DNA of 42,018 nucleotides from an uncultured Lachnospiraceae bacterium (GCA_947164605.1 CAMUXE010000019.1:1-42018); one strand, 5' to 3'; shown: positions 16,450-25,896, numbered from the stretch's first letter. Translations and numbers: made by a program. The notes: generated by a model not told the origin, from the sequence alone.

Positions 16450-17160
16450 TTATTTAGTTACAAACTTATATCCAACGCCCCAAACTGTCTCTATAGACCA
16501 GTGAGGATTGTCATTGATCTTTTCACGGATTCTCTTAATATGGACGTCAACTGTTCTTGTGTCGCCAAGATACTCATATCCCCAGATGTTATCGAGAAGT
16601 TGTTCTCTTGTGAAGACTTGATTTGGAGATGAGGCTAAAAAGTAAAGCAATTCCAGTTCTTTTGGAGGCATTTCGATAGATTTGCCGTTAAAGATAACTG
16701 AATAGTTGCTGATATTAATCTCAAGGTCAGGGTAGGATACAGACTGAGGACTGTTGGCATCAGTCTTTGAGCTTGTTTCTTCGCTCTTGTTAGAGTAGCG
16801 TCTGAGAACAGCCTTAACTCTGGCAACAAGTTCCTTGGTCTCAAATGGCTTAATCATATAGTCGTCAGCTCCAAGCTCTAGGCCGAGCACCTTGTCAAAT
16901 GTTTCGCCTTTTGCTGAAAGCATGATAATTGGTGTGCTGAAGTCATGTCTTACCTCACGACATACCTGATAACCATCAATGCCAGGCAACATGAGATCAA
17001 GAACAATAAGGTCAGGCTTAAAGGTCTTTACCAAGCTGAGAGCTGTCTCTCCGTCATAGGCAATCTGTGTATCGTAGCATTCTTTGGTTAAATAGAGGGA
17101 TATGAGTTCTGCTATATTCTCATCATCATCCACAATAAGAATTTTCTGTTTTGTTGACAT
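16450..17160 (-). CDS. OmpR/PhoB-family response regulator
   Basis: 236 aa. Receiver domain with the acidic pair in IVDDDEN (about 9-11), phosphoacceptor Asp in LIVLDLMLPG (about 55), and the conserved lysine in IKPFETKEL. A winged-helix DNA-binding domain (about 140-235) ends GVGYKFV, typical of OmpR. An AAGGAT site precedes the ATG. It starts 25 nt after the mutS2 stop and is followed by its kinase, so mutS2, regulator and kinase may share a transcript. Confidence 0.93.
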   Translation of the reverse strand: MSTKQKILIVDDDENIAELISLYLTKECYDTQIAYDGETALSLVKTFKPDLIVLDLMLPGIDGYQVCREVRHDFSTPIIMLSAKGETFDKVLGLELGADDYMIKPFETKELVARVKAVLRRYSNKSEETSSKTDANSPQSVSYPDLEINISNYSVIFNGKSIEMPPKELELLYFLASSPNQVFTREQLLDNIWGYEYLGDTRTVDVHIKRIREKINDNPHWSIETVWGVGYKFVTK

Positions 17161-17185
17161 TTTATATATCCTTTCTGTAATAGGC

Positions 17186-19591
17186 TTATTTTTTAAGCTC
17201 GACTATAGTTACACCTGCATCGCCTTCGCCCGGCTTGCCGAGTCTAAAGGACTTAACATATGAAACTGACTTGAGGAAGGTGTGAATACCTCCTCTGAGG
17301 GCGCCTGTTCCTTTACCATGGACAACTCTTACTTCGGAAATGCCGGATATGTAAGCGTCATCTAAGTATTTATCAAGTTTGGCACAGGCCTCATCAACGG
17401 TGTTTCCAAGTAAGTTAATTTCAGGTTTGATAGAACTTGTCTTATCCATGCGGATTGCACTGGAACCCGAACCTGAGCGCTTGCCTCCAAAGGTTGAACC
17501 AAAGGCTCCTTTTGTCTCTTCTTTAGGTTCCTTGTAATTGTCTAGTATTTCCAAGTTTGTAATCTTGGTTTTAGTGTTCATGCTGCCTATGCTGACTGTG
17601 ACTTCTCCCTTGGTATTGGGCTTGCCACTGACTATTCCGTTAAGGTTCATGCTGATTACTCTTACATGGCAGCCGTCATAGAAGTCTGTCAATTTATGAG
17701 ACTTGTGAGGGTTGACTGTTTCAGGCTTGGCAGCGGGCTTGCTGTTACGCTTGTTAGTGGTGTTGAGTTTTTCTCTAACAGCTGTTCTTGACTTTTCAAG
17801 CTCCTGGATGCTTAGTCCATGCTTGTTCATAGTCTTGATAGTTGTGTCAGCGTATTCCTTGGCCTGTCTTAATATCTCAGCAGCCTCCTCATTGGCCTTT
17901 CTTATAATCTTGTCAGTTCTCTCGTCAAGACGTTTATTCTTAGAGTTAAACTCAGCCTTGAGAGCGTTGATTTCACGCTTGTAGGCCTTGATTTCTTCCT
18001 GTTCTTTTGCAATAGTAACTCGGCTTGCCTCGAGGTCACTGATAAGGTCCTCAAAGTGAATATCACTGGAATCAATTCGGGCTGAAGCGTCATCGATAAT
18101 GTCGCTTGTGAGGCCCAATTTTTTAGATATGGCAAATGCATTACTCTTGCCTGGGATACCGATTAAGAGTCTGTATGTAGGCTTGAGCGTAGCTACATCA
18201 AATTCACAGCAGGCGTTTTCAACACCTTCAGTATCCAGGGCGTAGACTTTAAGTTCGCTGTAATGGGTTGTTGCCATAGTTGTGATTCCATTTACGTGCA
18301 GCTTGTTGAGAATGGATGTCGCAAGGGCAGCTCCCTCTATAGGATCTGTACCAGCACCAATCTCATCGAAAAGAATCAAGCTCTTAGAGTCTGCTTCTTT
18401 CAGTATGTTCACAGTATTGGTCATGTGAGAGGAGAAAGTAGAGAGATTTTGTTCAATACTTTGCTCATCACCAATGTCGGCATATATGTTGTCAAATACA
18501 GCAATTTCAGAAGACTGAGCTGCTGGAATGTTGAGTCCGCTGGCTGCCATAAGGGTGAGAAGACCTGTTGTCTTTAAGGAAACTGTCTTACCACCAGTGT
18601 TTGGTCCTGTCACAATGAGCAGGTTGAACTTGTCGCCTATGTAGATGTCTGTAGGAACAATTCTGTCTGCTGGTATAAGTGGGTGACGGCCTTTTTTAAT
18701 ATTTATATAATTACGATCATTCATAATAGGCCTTGTTGCCTTGAATTTCTCTGAAAGTCTTGCTTTTGCGAAGATAAAATCAAGCTTAACAAGGGTCTCA
18801 TAGTCTGTAGTAAGAGTGCCTGTGTAGGATGCTGCCATTTGGCTTAAATTGGCCAAGATTACTTCTATCTCTGCAGCCTCCTGTAACTCGAGTTCCCTAA
18901 TATCATTGTTGAGTCTTACAACTGATTCTGGCTCTATAAAAAGAGTAGAGCCACTCGATGACTGATCATGGACCATACCAGGAAACATTGACTTGTATTC
19001 AGCCTTAACAGGGAGGCAATAGCGGCCCTGTCTCATGGTTATGACAGTGTCCTGAAGGTAAGTTCTAGATGATGGAGAATTGAGAATTCTAGTCATCTCA
19101 GTGTGAACTCTATCTTTTGACTGCTTTAAACTGCGCCTGATAGCCCTGAGCTTAGGACTTGCGTCATCGGCAAATTCGTTCTCTGATATAATACAGCGAT
19201 TGATCTCACTTCTGACTGAATCTATAGGGTCAAGACTGTTGAAGTAGAGAGTCAGAGAATCAGAATTATCTTCATAATAGTTTTTAACATGGCTGGCAAG
19301 TGACAGGATAGAGGCAATAGTCAGCAATTCCTGAGAATTTAGTGCTAGCCCTGCATTAAGCCTTTTGATTGACGGACCTATATCTGTGGCTCCTGAGAAA
19401 GAAACTGGGCCCTTTACCGCCATACGACTGAGAGCGTCAGAAGTCTCGTCTAGAGCTAGCTCGATTTGGTCAATATCAGTGAGTGGAGTTAGGCCACTAG
19501 CCATTGCTTTGGCTGCATCTGAATAGGCAAAGCCTGTAAGTATATTTAAAATTTTGTCATACTCAAGAGTATGTAAGGATTTTGTGTTCAT
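17186..19591 (-). CDS. mutS2: MutS2, ribosome-collision / endonuclease MutS-family ATPase
   Basis: 801 aa. Core clamp and lever helices, then the ATPase with Walker A GPNTGGKT (329-336), Walker B LILFDEIGAGTDP and the TTHYSELKVYA block, a long coiled coil (about 510-620), a KOW-like segment, and the C-terminal Smr domain ending with HGKGTGALRGGIH. Family knowledge: in Firmicutes MutS2 binds collided ribosomes and splits or cleaves, feeding the quality-control pathway of RqcH and RqcP. The Smr entry motif is INLLGN rather than LDLRG. AGGAG precedes the ATG. The upstream region holds three 41-bp repeats. Confidence 0.93.
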   Translation of the reverse strand: MNTKSLHTLEYDKILNILTGFAYSDAAKAMASGLTPLTDIDQIELALDETSDALSRMAVKGPVSFSGATDIGPSIKRLNAGLALNSQELLTIASILSLASHVKNYYEDNSDSLTLYFNSLDPIDSVRSEINRCIISENEFADDASPKLRAIRRSLKQSKDRVHTEMTRILNSPSSRTYLQDTVITMRQGRYCLPVKAEYKSMFPGMVHDQSSSGSTLFIEPESVVRLNNDIRELELQEAAEIEVILANLSQMAASYTGTLTTDYETLVKLDFIFAKARLSEKFKATRPIMNDRNYINIKKGRHPLIPADRIVPTDIYIGDKFNLLIVTGPNTGGKTVSLKTTGLLTLMAASGLNIPAAQSSEIAVFDNIYADIGDEQSIEQNLSTFSSHMTNTVNILKEADSKSLILFDEIGAGTDPIEGAALATSILNKLHVNGITTMATTHYSELKVYALDTEGVENACCEFDVATLKPTYRLLIGIPGKSNAFAISKKLGLTSDIIDDASARIDSSDIHFEDLISDLEASRVTIAKEQEEIKAYKREINALKAEFNSKNKRLDERTDKIIRKANEEAAEILRQAKEYADTTIKTMNKHGLSIQELEKSRTAVREKLNTTNKRNSKPAAKPETVNPHKSHKLTDFYDGCHVRVISMNLNGIVSGKPNTKGEVTVSIGSMNTKTKITNLEILDNYKEPKEETKGAFGSTFGGKRSGSGSSAIRMDKTSSIKPEINLLGNTVDEACAKLDKYLDDAYISGISEVRVVHGKGTGALRGGIHTFLKSVSYVKSFRLGKPGEGDAGVTIVELKK

Positions 19592-19600
19592 ATTTCTCCT

Positions 19601-19723
19601 AAAATGTTAATTTAAGCGCTTAGTTAAGTATATTCTACAACAAAATGTTAATTTAAGCGCATAACTAAGTATATTTTACAACAAAATGTTATTTTAAGCG
19701 CATAGCTAAATATATTTTACAAC
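19601..19723 (-). repeat. Three perfect-length 41-bp tandem units upstream of mutS2
   Basis: Units at 19601-19641, 19642-19682 and 19683-19723, then a partial start of a fourth. On the minus strand each holds a TATACT-like hexamer (TATATT in the outermost) with TTAAAT or a close variant 18 nt upstream, so each could be a promoter for mutS2. Each also has GCGCTTAA, palindromic in the innermost unit. Confidence 0.8.
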
Positions 19724-19898
19724 AAAATGGGCTTTTTTTAAATAGATATTTTGGATTTGAAAGTAAGGGTTTTAGCTGATTTGAGACAAATAGTCTATTT
19801 TTTAAATCAACTAATTCACATTGTCTTAATTCTTAGTTCATAAATTTATTTTATAATTCTAAATAATATGTTGAATACTTGTGAGGAGAAATAGACAT
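19724..19898 (+). promoter_or_regulatory. AT-rich intergenic region before the HtrA-like gene
   Basis: A TATAAT hexamer at 19852-19857 lies about 42 nt before the gene start and is the best -10 candidate; only a weak -35 (TTCTTA at 16 nt) is visible. GAGGAG near 19878 is the ribosome binding site. Nothing else was recognised. Confidence 0.35.
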
Positions 19899-21110
19899 AT
19901 GAATTTAAAGGATGATATGAAAGAGAATCAGGAAGAGGATTATGCCCTCTACACTGAGAAGGTTGTTAAGAATAAAAAGAAAATATATAAAAAAATAGTC
20001 GATTATTTTCACTTTATATTGGCAACTGTTCTTTTTGGACTAATTGCAAGTTTGATTCTTGCACTGATTTTTCCAAAAATTGAGCTGTCACTTGAAAAAC
20101 ACACAGAGAGAATTGAGTTAAAACTCAATGAAAACACAAAACTTGAAAACCAAAATAAGCAGGCCAGTGGCAAGGAATTATATATCAATGACGGCGGCAG
20201 TGAAGTTTTGACTTTCTCTGAAATTGAGTCTAGGGCTAAGAACTCGGTATATAGAACGACTTCTGATACGGATAATTTTGTTTTGCCAGCTATAGCACTG
20301 GCTAAGACAGACAGTGAGATTATTATGCTCACCAGCAGTAAGATAGTAGGAGACAGTGGAAAGTGTAAAGTACATTTTGAAACTTCTTCTGGTATTAGAG
20401 TTGTGCCTGCTGAACTGATTTTAACTGATCAGCAATCAGGTCTATCCTTAATTGATATTTCGAAAAAGACAGATCCTAGCCTTGATTTTGCTGAGGTTGA
20501 AACCGTCTCTTTGGGAAACTCTTACCTCCTATCAGAAAACTCTTATGTTGTAATAGCAGGGCGTATAGGGAATGAGGTTTCAAAGATTGAAACAGTTAAT
20601 GTTTATGAAACGTCAAACATTAGCCTAGTAGACATGACATGTGATGTTTATGAACTGTCAGCTAAGGCCAGCAATACAGACTTTGCATTCCTTTTTGACA
20701 GATATGGCAATGTCTCAGGAATTGTAAGGCATAGTGATAAGAGTGAAAATCTGCAGGCCCTGGGAATATCTGATTTTAAGTATCTTATCGGAAAGATGTC
20801 TACCGGACATAAGATTAAGTACCTTGGAATCAAGGGCGCCAGCGTAACTGTTGAGTTAAATGAAATGTACAAGATGCCTGATGGTGTATACGTATCAGGC
20901 GTTGAGTTGAATTCGCCAGCATACATAGCGGGCATTCAGGTTGGAGATGTAATAACTGGATTTGGTGGTGAAGAAGTTTTGACAATTCAGCAATTTAGTG
21001 AGAAACTATATAATTGTATTGATGGTCAAAATGTTAATATACAAGTAAAACGTCCTAGCAAGGATGAGTACAGGGAAATTACACTTCAGGCCAAAATAGG
21101 AACTAGATAG
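19899..21110 (+). CDS. HtrA-like membrane-anchored PDZ protein, protease triad apparently lost
   Basis: 403 aa from the ATG after GAGGAG; the frame is open from 19881. Cytoplasmic N terminus (about 1-40), membrane segment (about 42-63), a degenerate trypsin-like domain (about 105-285), then a PDZ domain (about 300-400, with SPAYIAGIQVGDVITGFGG). In the protease part, the place of the His has TSSKIV, the Asp place has SGLSLIDI, and the GNSGG nucleophile place has SNTDFAF. So it should not cleave peptides; it may bind substrates or protein tails outside the membrane. The next gene is 15 nt downstream. Confidence 0.75.
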   Translation: MNLKDDMKENQEEDYALYTEKVVKNKKKIYKKIVDYFHFILATVLFGLIASLILALIFPKIELSLEKHTERIELKLNENTKLENQNKQASGKELYINDGGSEVLTFSEIESRAKNSVYRTTSDTDNFVLPAIALAKTDSEIIMLTSSKIVGDSGKCKVHFETSSGIRVVPAELILTDQQSGLSLIDISKKTDPSLDFAEVETVSLGNSYLLSENSYVVIAGRIGNEVSKIETVNVYETSNISLVDMTCDVYELSAKASNTDFAFLFDRYGNVSGIVRHSDKSENLQALGISDFKYLIGKMSTGHKIKYLGIKGASVTVELNEMYKMPDGVYVSGVELNSPAYIAGIQVGDVITGFGGEEVLTIQQFSEKLYNCIDGQNVNIQVKRPSKDEYREITLQAKIGTR

Positions 21111-21125
21111 AAATTGGAGATTATG

Positions 21126-22067
21126 ATGAATTATATTAAGGACTTTCAGGAAAATGCTCAGGTTGAGGGTATTTATCTATGTAAATCCAAGATGATTGGC
21201 GTTACAAAAAACGGAAATGATTATATGAGCGCTGAACTTGCAGACAAGACAGGTACTTTTAGCGCAAAGATCTGGGATGTGAATTCTGCAGGAATCCAGG
21301 ATTTCGATGAGGGCGACTATGTTGAAGTATCAGGACAGACTAAGGTCTTTAAGGGGCAAATGCAGATGAAAGTTGACAGGCTCCGCGTTGCATCAAGTGA
21401 TGAATATGATATTTCTGATTATGTACCAAGCTCTAGATTTGACATAAATGACATGTTTAAGCAGGTTCTTGCTTTAGCTGAGTCAGTTGAAAATCCTTAC
21501 TTAAGGCAGTTACTTAAGGCATTTTTTGTGGACGATACAGATTTTGTTTCTAAGTTTACTAATATTTCTGCTGCGAAGTCTGTACATCACGCTTTTTGCG
21601 GAGGACTTCTTGAGCACAGTTTAAGTGTTGCAACTATGTGCGACTCTATTGCAAAGCACTATGACTTTTTGAACAGGGATCTTCTTATCACATCTGCTCT
21701 TTTGCATGACTGCGGTAAGACTGTTGAATTGTCTGCATTTCCAAAGAATGATTACACAGACGAGGGTAATTTCTTAGGACATATTGTAATAGGAGTTGAG
21801 ATGATAAACAGAAAGGCTGAGCAGATTAAGGATTTTCCGACTGGACTCAGACTGCAGCTTGATCACTGCATAGTTTCTCATCACCACGAGCTGGAATATG
21901 GCTCTCCTAAGAAGCCTGCTCTTTCTGAAGCTATGGCACTTGCCTATGCTGATGATTTGGATGCAAAGATGGAGACTTTCAGAGAGGCTCTTGAGAATGT
22001 CTCAACTGACGAGTGGTTGGGCTTTAATCGTTGGATTGATTCGAATATAAGACGAACAGATGTATAG
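21126..22067 (+). CDS. YhaM-type 3'-5' exoribonuclease (OB fold plus HD domain)
   Basis: About 313 aa. The N-terminal OB fold (about 15-95, SAELADKTGTFSAKIWDV) resembles the tRNA-anticodon-type nucleic-acid-binding domain. The HD domain shows HHAFCGGLLEHSLSV, LLHDCGKTVE and CIVSHHHELEYGSPKKP, giving the metal-binding H, HD and H residues. Family knowledge: YhaM trims RNA and DNA 3' ends in Firmicutes. The frame opens with TTG at 21114, but the second ATG of the pair at 21123/21126 has the best spacing to GGAG. Confidence 0.85.
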   Translation: MNYIKDFQENAQVEGIYLCKSKMIGVTKNGNDYMSAELADKTGTFSAKIWDVNSAGIQDFDEGDYVEVSGQTKVFKGQMQMKVDRLRVASSDEYDISDYVPSSRFDINDMFKQVLALAESVENPYLRQLLKAFFVDDTDFVSKFTNISAAKSVHHAFCGGLLEHSLSVATMCDSIAKHYDFLNRDLLITSALLHDCGKTVELSAFPKNDYTDEGNFLGHIVIGVEMINRKAEQIKDFPTGLRLQLDHCIVSHHHELEYGSPKKPALSEAMALAYADDLDAKMETFREALENVSTDEWLGFNRWIDSNIRRTDV

Positions 22068-22087
22068 ATAAATTAGGAGATTTTCAT

Positions 22088-23614
22088 ATGTTTAAGAAAA
22101 ATGATTTAATCACATGTGAAATTACTGATATTGGTATGGAAGGTGAAGGCATCGGCAAATGTGATGGCTTCACTTTTTTTATAAAGGATACAGTAATTGG
22201 TGACTTGGTTGAAGCTAAGATTATTAACTTAAAGAAATCTTATGGCTATGCCAGATTGGAGAGGCTTATAAGAGAATCTGATGACAGGGTAGCAGCAGCT
22301 TGCAGCGTGGCAAGACAGTGCGGAGGATGCGCTCTTCAACAGATGTCATACCAGGCTACCCTTAAATTTAAGGAAAAGAAGGTTCTTGACTGTATCACTA
22401 GAATTGGTGGCTTTGAAGTTGGAGACTTTCAATCTCTGCCTATTATCGGTATGCAGAATCCTAGTCACTATCGCAATAAATCTCAATATCCTATCGGCTT
22501 AAACAAGGACGGTCAGGTAGTCACAGGATTTTACGCGCAAAGGAGCCATAATATTATTCCTGTGGATGACTGTCTTATTGGTGCTCAGACCGACAAGTAT
22601 ATTCTTGATGCGATAAAGGCTTATATTAACGACTTTAAGGAGTCAGTCTACGATGAGAAGACTTTAAAGGGCACCTTTCGTCATGTCTTGATTAGAACAG
22701 GCTTTAGGACTAATGAGATTATGGTATGCCTTGTTATCAACGCTAAGGGGCTTAAGGATGAAGGAAGTTTTGTAAATTACATAGAATCAGCGCTTGAGGG
22801 AAGGTCTAGCAAGACTACTATTCTTTTAAACTTTAATAAAGCCAATACTAATGTGATTCTTGGAGATTCATTCAGAATTCTTTCAGGTGACGGTTTTATC
22901 TATGACTATATTGAAGATGTTAAATTCAAGATTTCAGCTCAGTCTTTCTTTCAGGTAAATCCGGTTCAGACAGACATTCTTTACTCTAAAGCTATTGAGT
23001 TTGCTGATATTAACTCTGATATGCATGTTTGGGACATGTACTGTGGAATAGGTACTATCAGTCTTCTTATGGCTAAAAAGGCTAAGAAGGTATATGGCGT
23101 TGAGATTGTGGACAGAGCTATCAAGGATGCTAAGGAGAATGCCAGTCTTAACGCTATAAATAATGCTGATTTCTTCGTTGGCAAGGCTGAGGAGCTTGTA
23201 CCCCTAAAATTCGAGGAGGACAAGGGGCAAACTGGCATCAGCAAGCCTGATGTAGTTGTCGTAGATCCACCTAGAAAAGGTTGTGATGAGAAGCTTCTTG
23301 ACACGCTTGCTTTTATGAATCCTAAGCGTATTGTCTATGTCTCATGCAATCCGTCTACTTTGGCAAGAGATTTGAGAACCTTGGCTGATCAGGGCTACAA
23401 GTTAGAAAAAGTTCAGCCGGTCGAAATGTTCCCTTATAGCTGTCATGTGGAGACGGTAGTCAAACTTTCCAAGGGAGATATCGACAGAGACGGTTCAGAG
23501 AGAAAAAACGCTGTAAAAACCAGTGATACGGGGATGGTCAGCGGTTATAGTAAAGGAAACAAGGCGCCCGAGACAAACAGACAAATACACTATAGGGCAT
23601 CGTTTTTTGAGTAA
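22088..23614 (+). CDS. rlmD: 23S rRNA (uracil-5-)-methyltransferase, RlmD/RumA family, with atypical C-terminal tail
   Basis: 508 aa. An N-terminal TRAM-like OB domain (about 1-60), cysteines of the iron-sulphur site in CSVARQCGGCALQ, an SAM-binding motif MYCGIGTISLLMAKKA, the VDPPRKGCDEKLL block and the catalytic cysteine in YVSCNPSTLARDL. The family normally ends shortly after CHVETVV. Here about 44 extra residues follow (rich in K, D, S and N, low complexity), running to the edge of the accessory island. The tail may be foreign sequence picked up when the island was inserted. Start follows TTAGGAGA. Confidence 0.88.
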   Translation: MFKKNDLITCEITDIGMEGEGIGKCDGFTFFIKDTVIGDLVEAKIINLKKSYGYARLERLIRESDDRVAAACSVARQCGGCALQQMSYQATLKFKEKKVLDCITRIGGFEVGDFQSLPIIGMQNPSHYRNKSQYPIGLNKDGQVVTGFYAQRSHNIIPVDDCLIGAQTDKYILDAIKAYINDFKESVYDEKTLKGTFRHVLIRTGFRTNEIMVCLVINAKGLKDEGSFVNYIESALEGRSSKTTILLNFNKANTNVILGDSFRILSGDGFIYDYIEDVKFKISAQSFFQVNPVQTDILYSKAIEFADINSDMHVWDMYCGIGTISLLMAKKAKKVYGVEIVDRAIKDAKENASLNAINNADFFVGKAEELVPLKFEEDKGQTGISKPDVVVVDPPRKGCDEKLLDTLAFMNPKRIVYVSCNPSTLARDLRTLADQGYKLEKVQPVEMFPYSCHVETVVKLSKGDIDRDGSERKNAVKTSDTGMVSGYSKGNKAPETNRQIHYRASFFE

Positions 23615-23639
23615 GTGTGAACCGGATAAAATTATAGAT

Positions 23640-23873
23640 ATGTTGGCAAAATCATCTTCTGAACAATTGGGTGATTTTAGAGGTATATTATTTGCGGTAT
23701 ATCGATATGCAGTAAAAAGTGAGTTTGATGAGAAAGATATCGAAGCAATGAAACAGTTACTTGAACTTGTTGAAGAAAAATGTAATGAAGAAAATGATTG
23801 GGATAAAATTCAAATGATGCAGATTAACTGGTTAAAATCCAATTTGAATCAGTTTATACAGCAAATGTCATAA
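23640..23873 (+). CDS. Small helical protein or 5'-truncated gene at the island's left edge
   Basis: The frame is open from 23523, but the part before about 23610 lies in rlmD and reads like shadow sequence. From the ATG at 23640 it encodes 77 helical, acidic residues (FRGILFAVYRYAVKSEFDEKD...). No good ribosome binding site is seen, so it may be the tail of a gene cut when the island formed. It ends 29 nt before jetA. No family was recognised. Confidence 0.4.
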   Translation: MLAKSSSEQLGDFRGILFAVYRYAVKSEFDEKDIEAMKQLLELVEEKCNEENDWDKIQMMQINWLKSNLNQFIQQMS

Positions 23874-23902
23874 CTGTTGGAAGGAATGAAAGGAGTGAGA
23901 AC

Positions 23903-25312
23903 ATGAACATTTTTAACGAAGTGGACGAGAATTTATTTCGCCCATTAACAGGAATAAATAAAAGAAAATATGTTGATATTCTTACTCTCATTTGGGATAA
24001 GTGTAAACGCATGCCAATGTATGCCATAGAGAAAAGTACAATCTTTGATATGGTTGAAGACTATTTCTATGGACTTGATGAACAGGTGGAACTTGATTTA
24101 GAAGAACAAGAAGAAACTGATGGTAATATTGCAGACATGCGTGTAATAGCAGGTGGATTTGTTAGAAGACTTAAGGAGACAGGGTGGCTCACTGAAAAGG
24201 AAGGCGAGTACGAAGAGGAATCTAAGTTAGCCATTAATTATAAGGTGGTGCCGCTACTTAAATCATTCCAAGAAATTATCAGTCCGACAATCATTACATA
24301 TAAGGGTAAATTGTTTAAGATTTATTCCATGTTTGAACATATTTCCGAACAGGGAAGTCCTTATGAAGGCGTCTTAAAGGAAGCTTCTGAAGATTTTGAT
24401 AATTTGAATCAGGCACTTAGAATCCTTTCTGCATCTATTGAGGATCATATTAATAAACTTACACAAGGCAAAAAGCCAGAAGAAGTATTAGAGTTTTTTG
24501 AAAGGTATGAGGAAAAGATTGTAGTAGGTTCCTATCATAGGTTTAAGACAAACGATAATCTTTTTTATTACAGAACCAGCCTGTATGAGAGTCTTGATAA
24601 ATGTGAAGATGTTTTGATGGATGCACTTGTAACTGATTATATGGATGTAGAGCGAGTAGATAAAGCGGAGGCCACTGTAAAAATAAAAGAATTGATTACC
24701 AAGGTTCGCATGGATATTGAAGAGATGGAAGCTATCATGAGAACCATTGACGATAGACACATTATTTATAGAACCAGGGCAGTTCAAAGAGCACAATTCT
24801 TATTATTATCTGATGGGAGCGTTAAGAGCAAAATTAATAATATGCTTCAGCATTATGCTAGTCAGATAAAAACAAAAGAAGATTTGTACGAGGATGATGA
24901 AACCGTCTGTCAAAATGTATTTCAGATATTTGGACAAAATTTCTTTGATAGTGCATCGCTTGCAACACCGGTGAAAAAGAGACGTTCATCACCGATTGAA
25001 CTTATGGCTGTTATAGATGAACTTGATATGGAATTAGTAGAAGAGAAAAATCGTAAGATGATGGAATATATAAGAAATGCGTTAACGTCGGAAAATGTGA
25101 ATTCTTTTGCGAAAGATATTTTACAAGGAAAGACAGCAGTTTCTATTAGCAGTGTATTTAAGGATAATCCAGATATATTGACAAAAGTTATTGGCTTGTA
25201 CACATATTCACAAACACCAGAGCGTGAATATGATATTAGGCTAAAGGACACATTTGTAGAATGTAATGGCGTTCGATTTAAGGAATTTATTGTTGAGGAA
25301 AGGAAGGGTTAA
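23903..25312 (+). CDS. jetA: Wadjet subunit JetA (MksF-like kleisin)
   Basis: 469 aa starting MNIFNEVDENLFRPLTG, which matches the JetA family of Wadjet systems (formerly DUF5716). As the kleisin it joins the JetC heads and binds JetB. The N-terminal part looks winged-helix-like and the middle is long helical. AAAGGAGTGAG gives a strong start. jetB follows 2 nt later. The four-gene order and sizes match Wadjet; JetA of this type suggests a type II-like system, which I hold with moderate confidence. Confidence 0.85.
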   Translation: MNIFNEVDENLFRPLTGINKRKYVDILTLIWDKCKRMPMYAIEKSTIFDMVEDYFYGLDEQVELDLEEQEETDGNIADMRVIAGGFVRRLKETGWLTEKEGEYEEESKLAINYKVVPLLKSFQEIISPTIITYKGKLFKIYSMFEHISEQGSPYEGVLKEASEDFDNLNQALRILSASIEDHINKLTQGKKPEEVLEFFERYEEKIVVGSYHRFKTNDNLFYYRTSLYESLDKCEDVLMDALVTDYMDVERVDKAEATVKIKELITKVRMDIEEMEAIMRTIDDRHIIYRTRAVQRAQFLLLSDGSVKSKINNMLQHYASQIKTKEDLYEDDETVCQNVFQIFGQNFFDSASLATPVKKRRSSPIELMAVIDELDMELVEEKNRKMMEYIRNALTSENVNSFAKDILQGKTAVSISSVFKDNPDILTKVIGLYTYSQTPEREYDIRLKDTFVECNGVRFKEFIVEERKG

Positions 25313-25314
25313 AG

Positions 25315-25896
25315 ATGGCTATTGATATCAAAGAAGAAATCGCTAATTATTTGTTGAATAACTGCTTCCTAATCGGAAATGTGGATTCGACCAGAGAAAA
25401 ATATTATTACGTTATTAACCATGAGGAGAGCTTTAGGCAATTATTTCAGCCAATAGGTTATACATTGGTTATTCATAGAAATCTTAGAGTGGTGCAGCTT
25501 ATTAATAATCATGGGACAGGTAGATTGGCGCTTAAGAAATATGAAAGCATAATGCTCCTTATATTTAGACTTTTGTATGTGGAAAAAAGGGAAAGTCTGT
25601 CTACAAGTGAAGATAAAGTAGTTGTAACTGTTGAAGAAATAAAAAATGAATATGAGAAATTAAATCTTCCAAGAAAATTTGACAAAGTGTTATTAGAAGA
25701 CTCGCTTAGAAATATTAAAAGATATAATCTTGTGCAACCTTTAGATAAATTGCTTGATATGGATGCAAAAATACAGATATATGCATCTGTAATGCTTGCA
25801 ATGCCTGACACAACTATTTCTACAGCATATGAGCAGACAAGCAAGTTGTTAGCGCAATATGTAAATTCAGATGAGGAGGAAGAGAATAATGATTAG
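25315..25896 (+). CDS. jetB: Wadjet subunit JetB (MksE/KITE-like, DUF4194)
   Basis: 193 aa small winged-helix (KITE) subunit that sits on the kleisin. Seen: the YYYVINHEESFRQLFQPIGY block, the central KYESIMLLIFRLLYVEKRE helix and a second winged helix about 105-150. The C-terminal tail is very acidic (SDEEEENND). Its end overlaps the jetC start by 8 nt, implying coupled translation. Confidence 0.85.
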   Translation: MAIDIKEEIANYLLNNCFLIGNVDSTREKYYYVINHEESFRQLFQPIGYTLVIHRNLRVVQLINNHGTGRLALKKYESIMLLIFRLLYVEKRESLSTSEDKVVVTVEEIKNEYEKLNLPRKFDKVLLEDSLRNIKRYNLVQPLDKLLDMDAKIQIYASVMLAMPDTTISTAYEQTSKLLAQYVNSDEEEENND

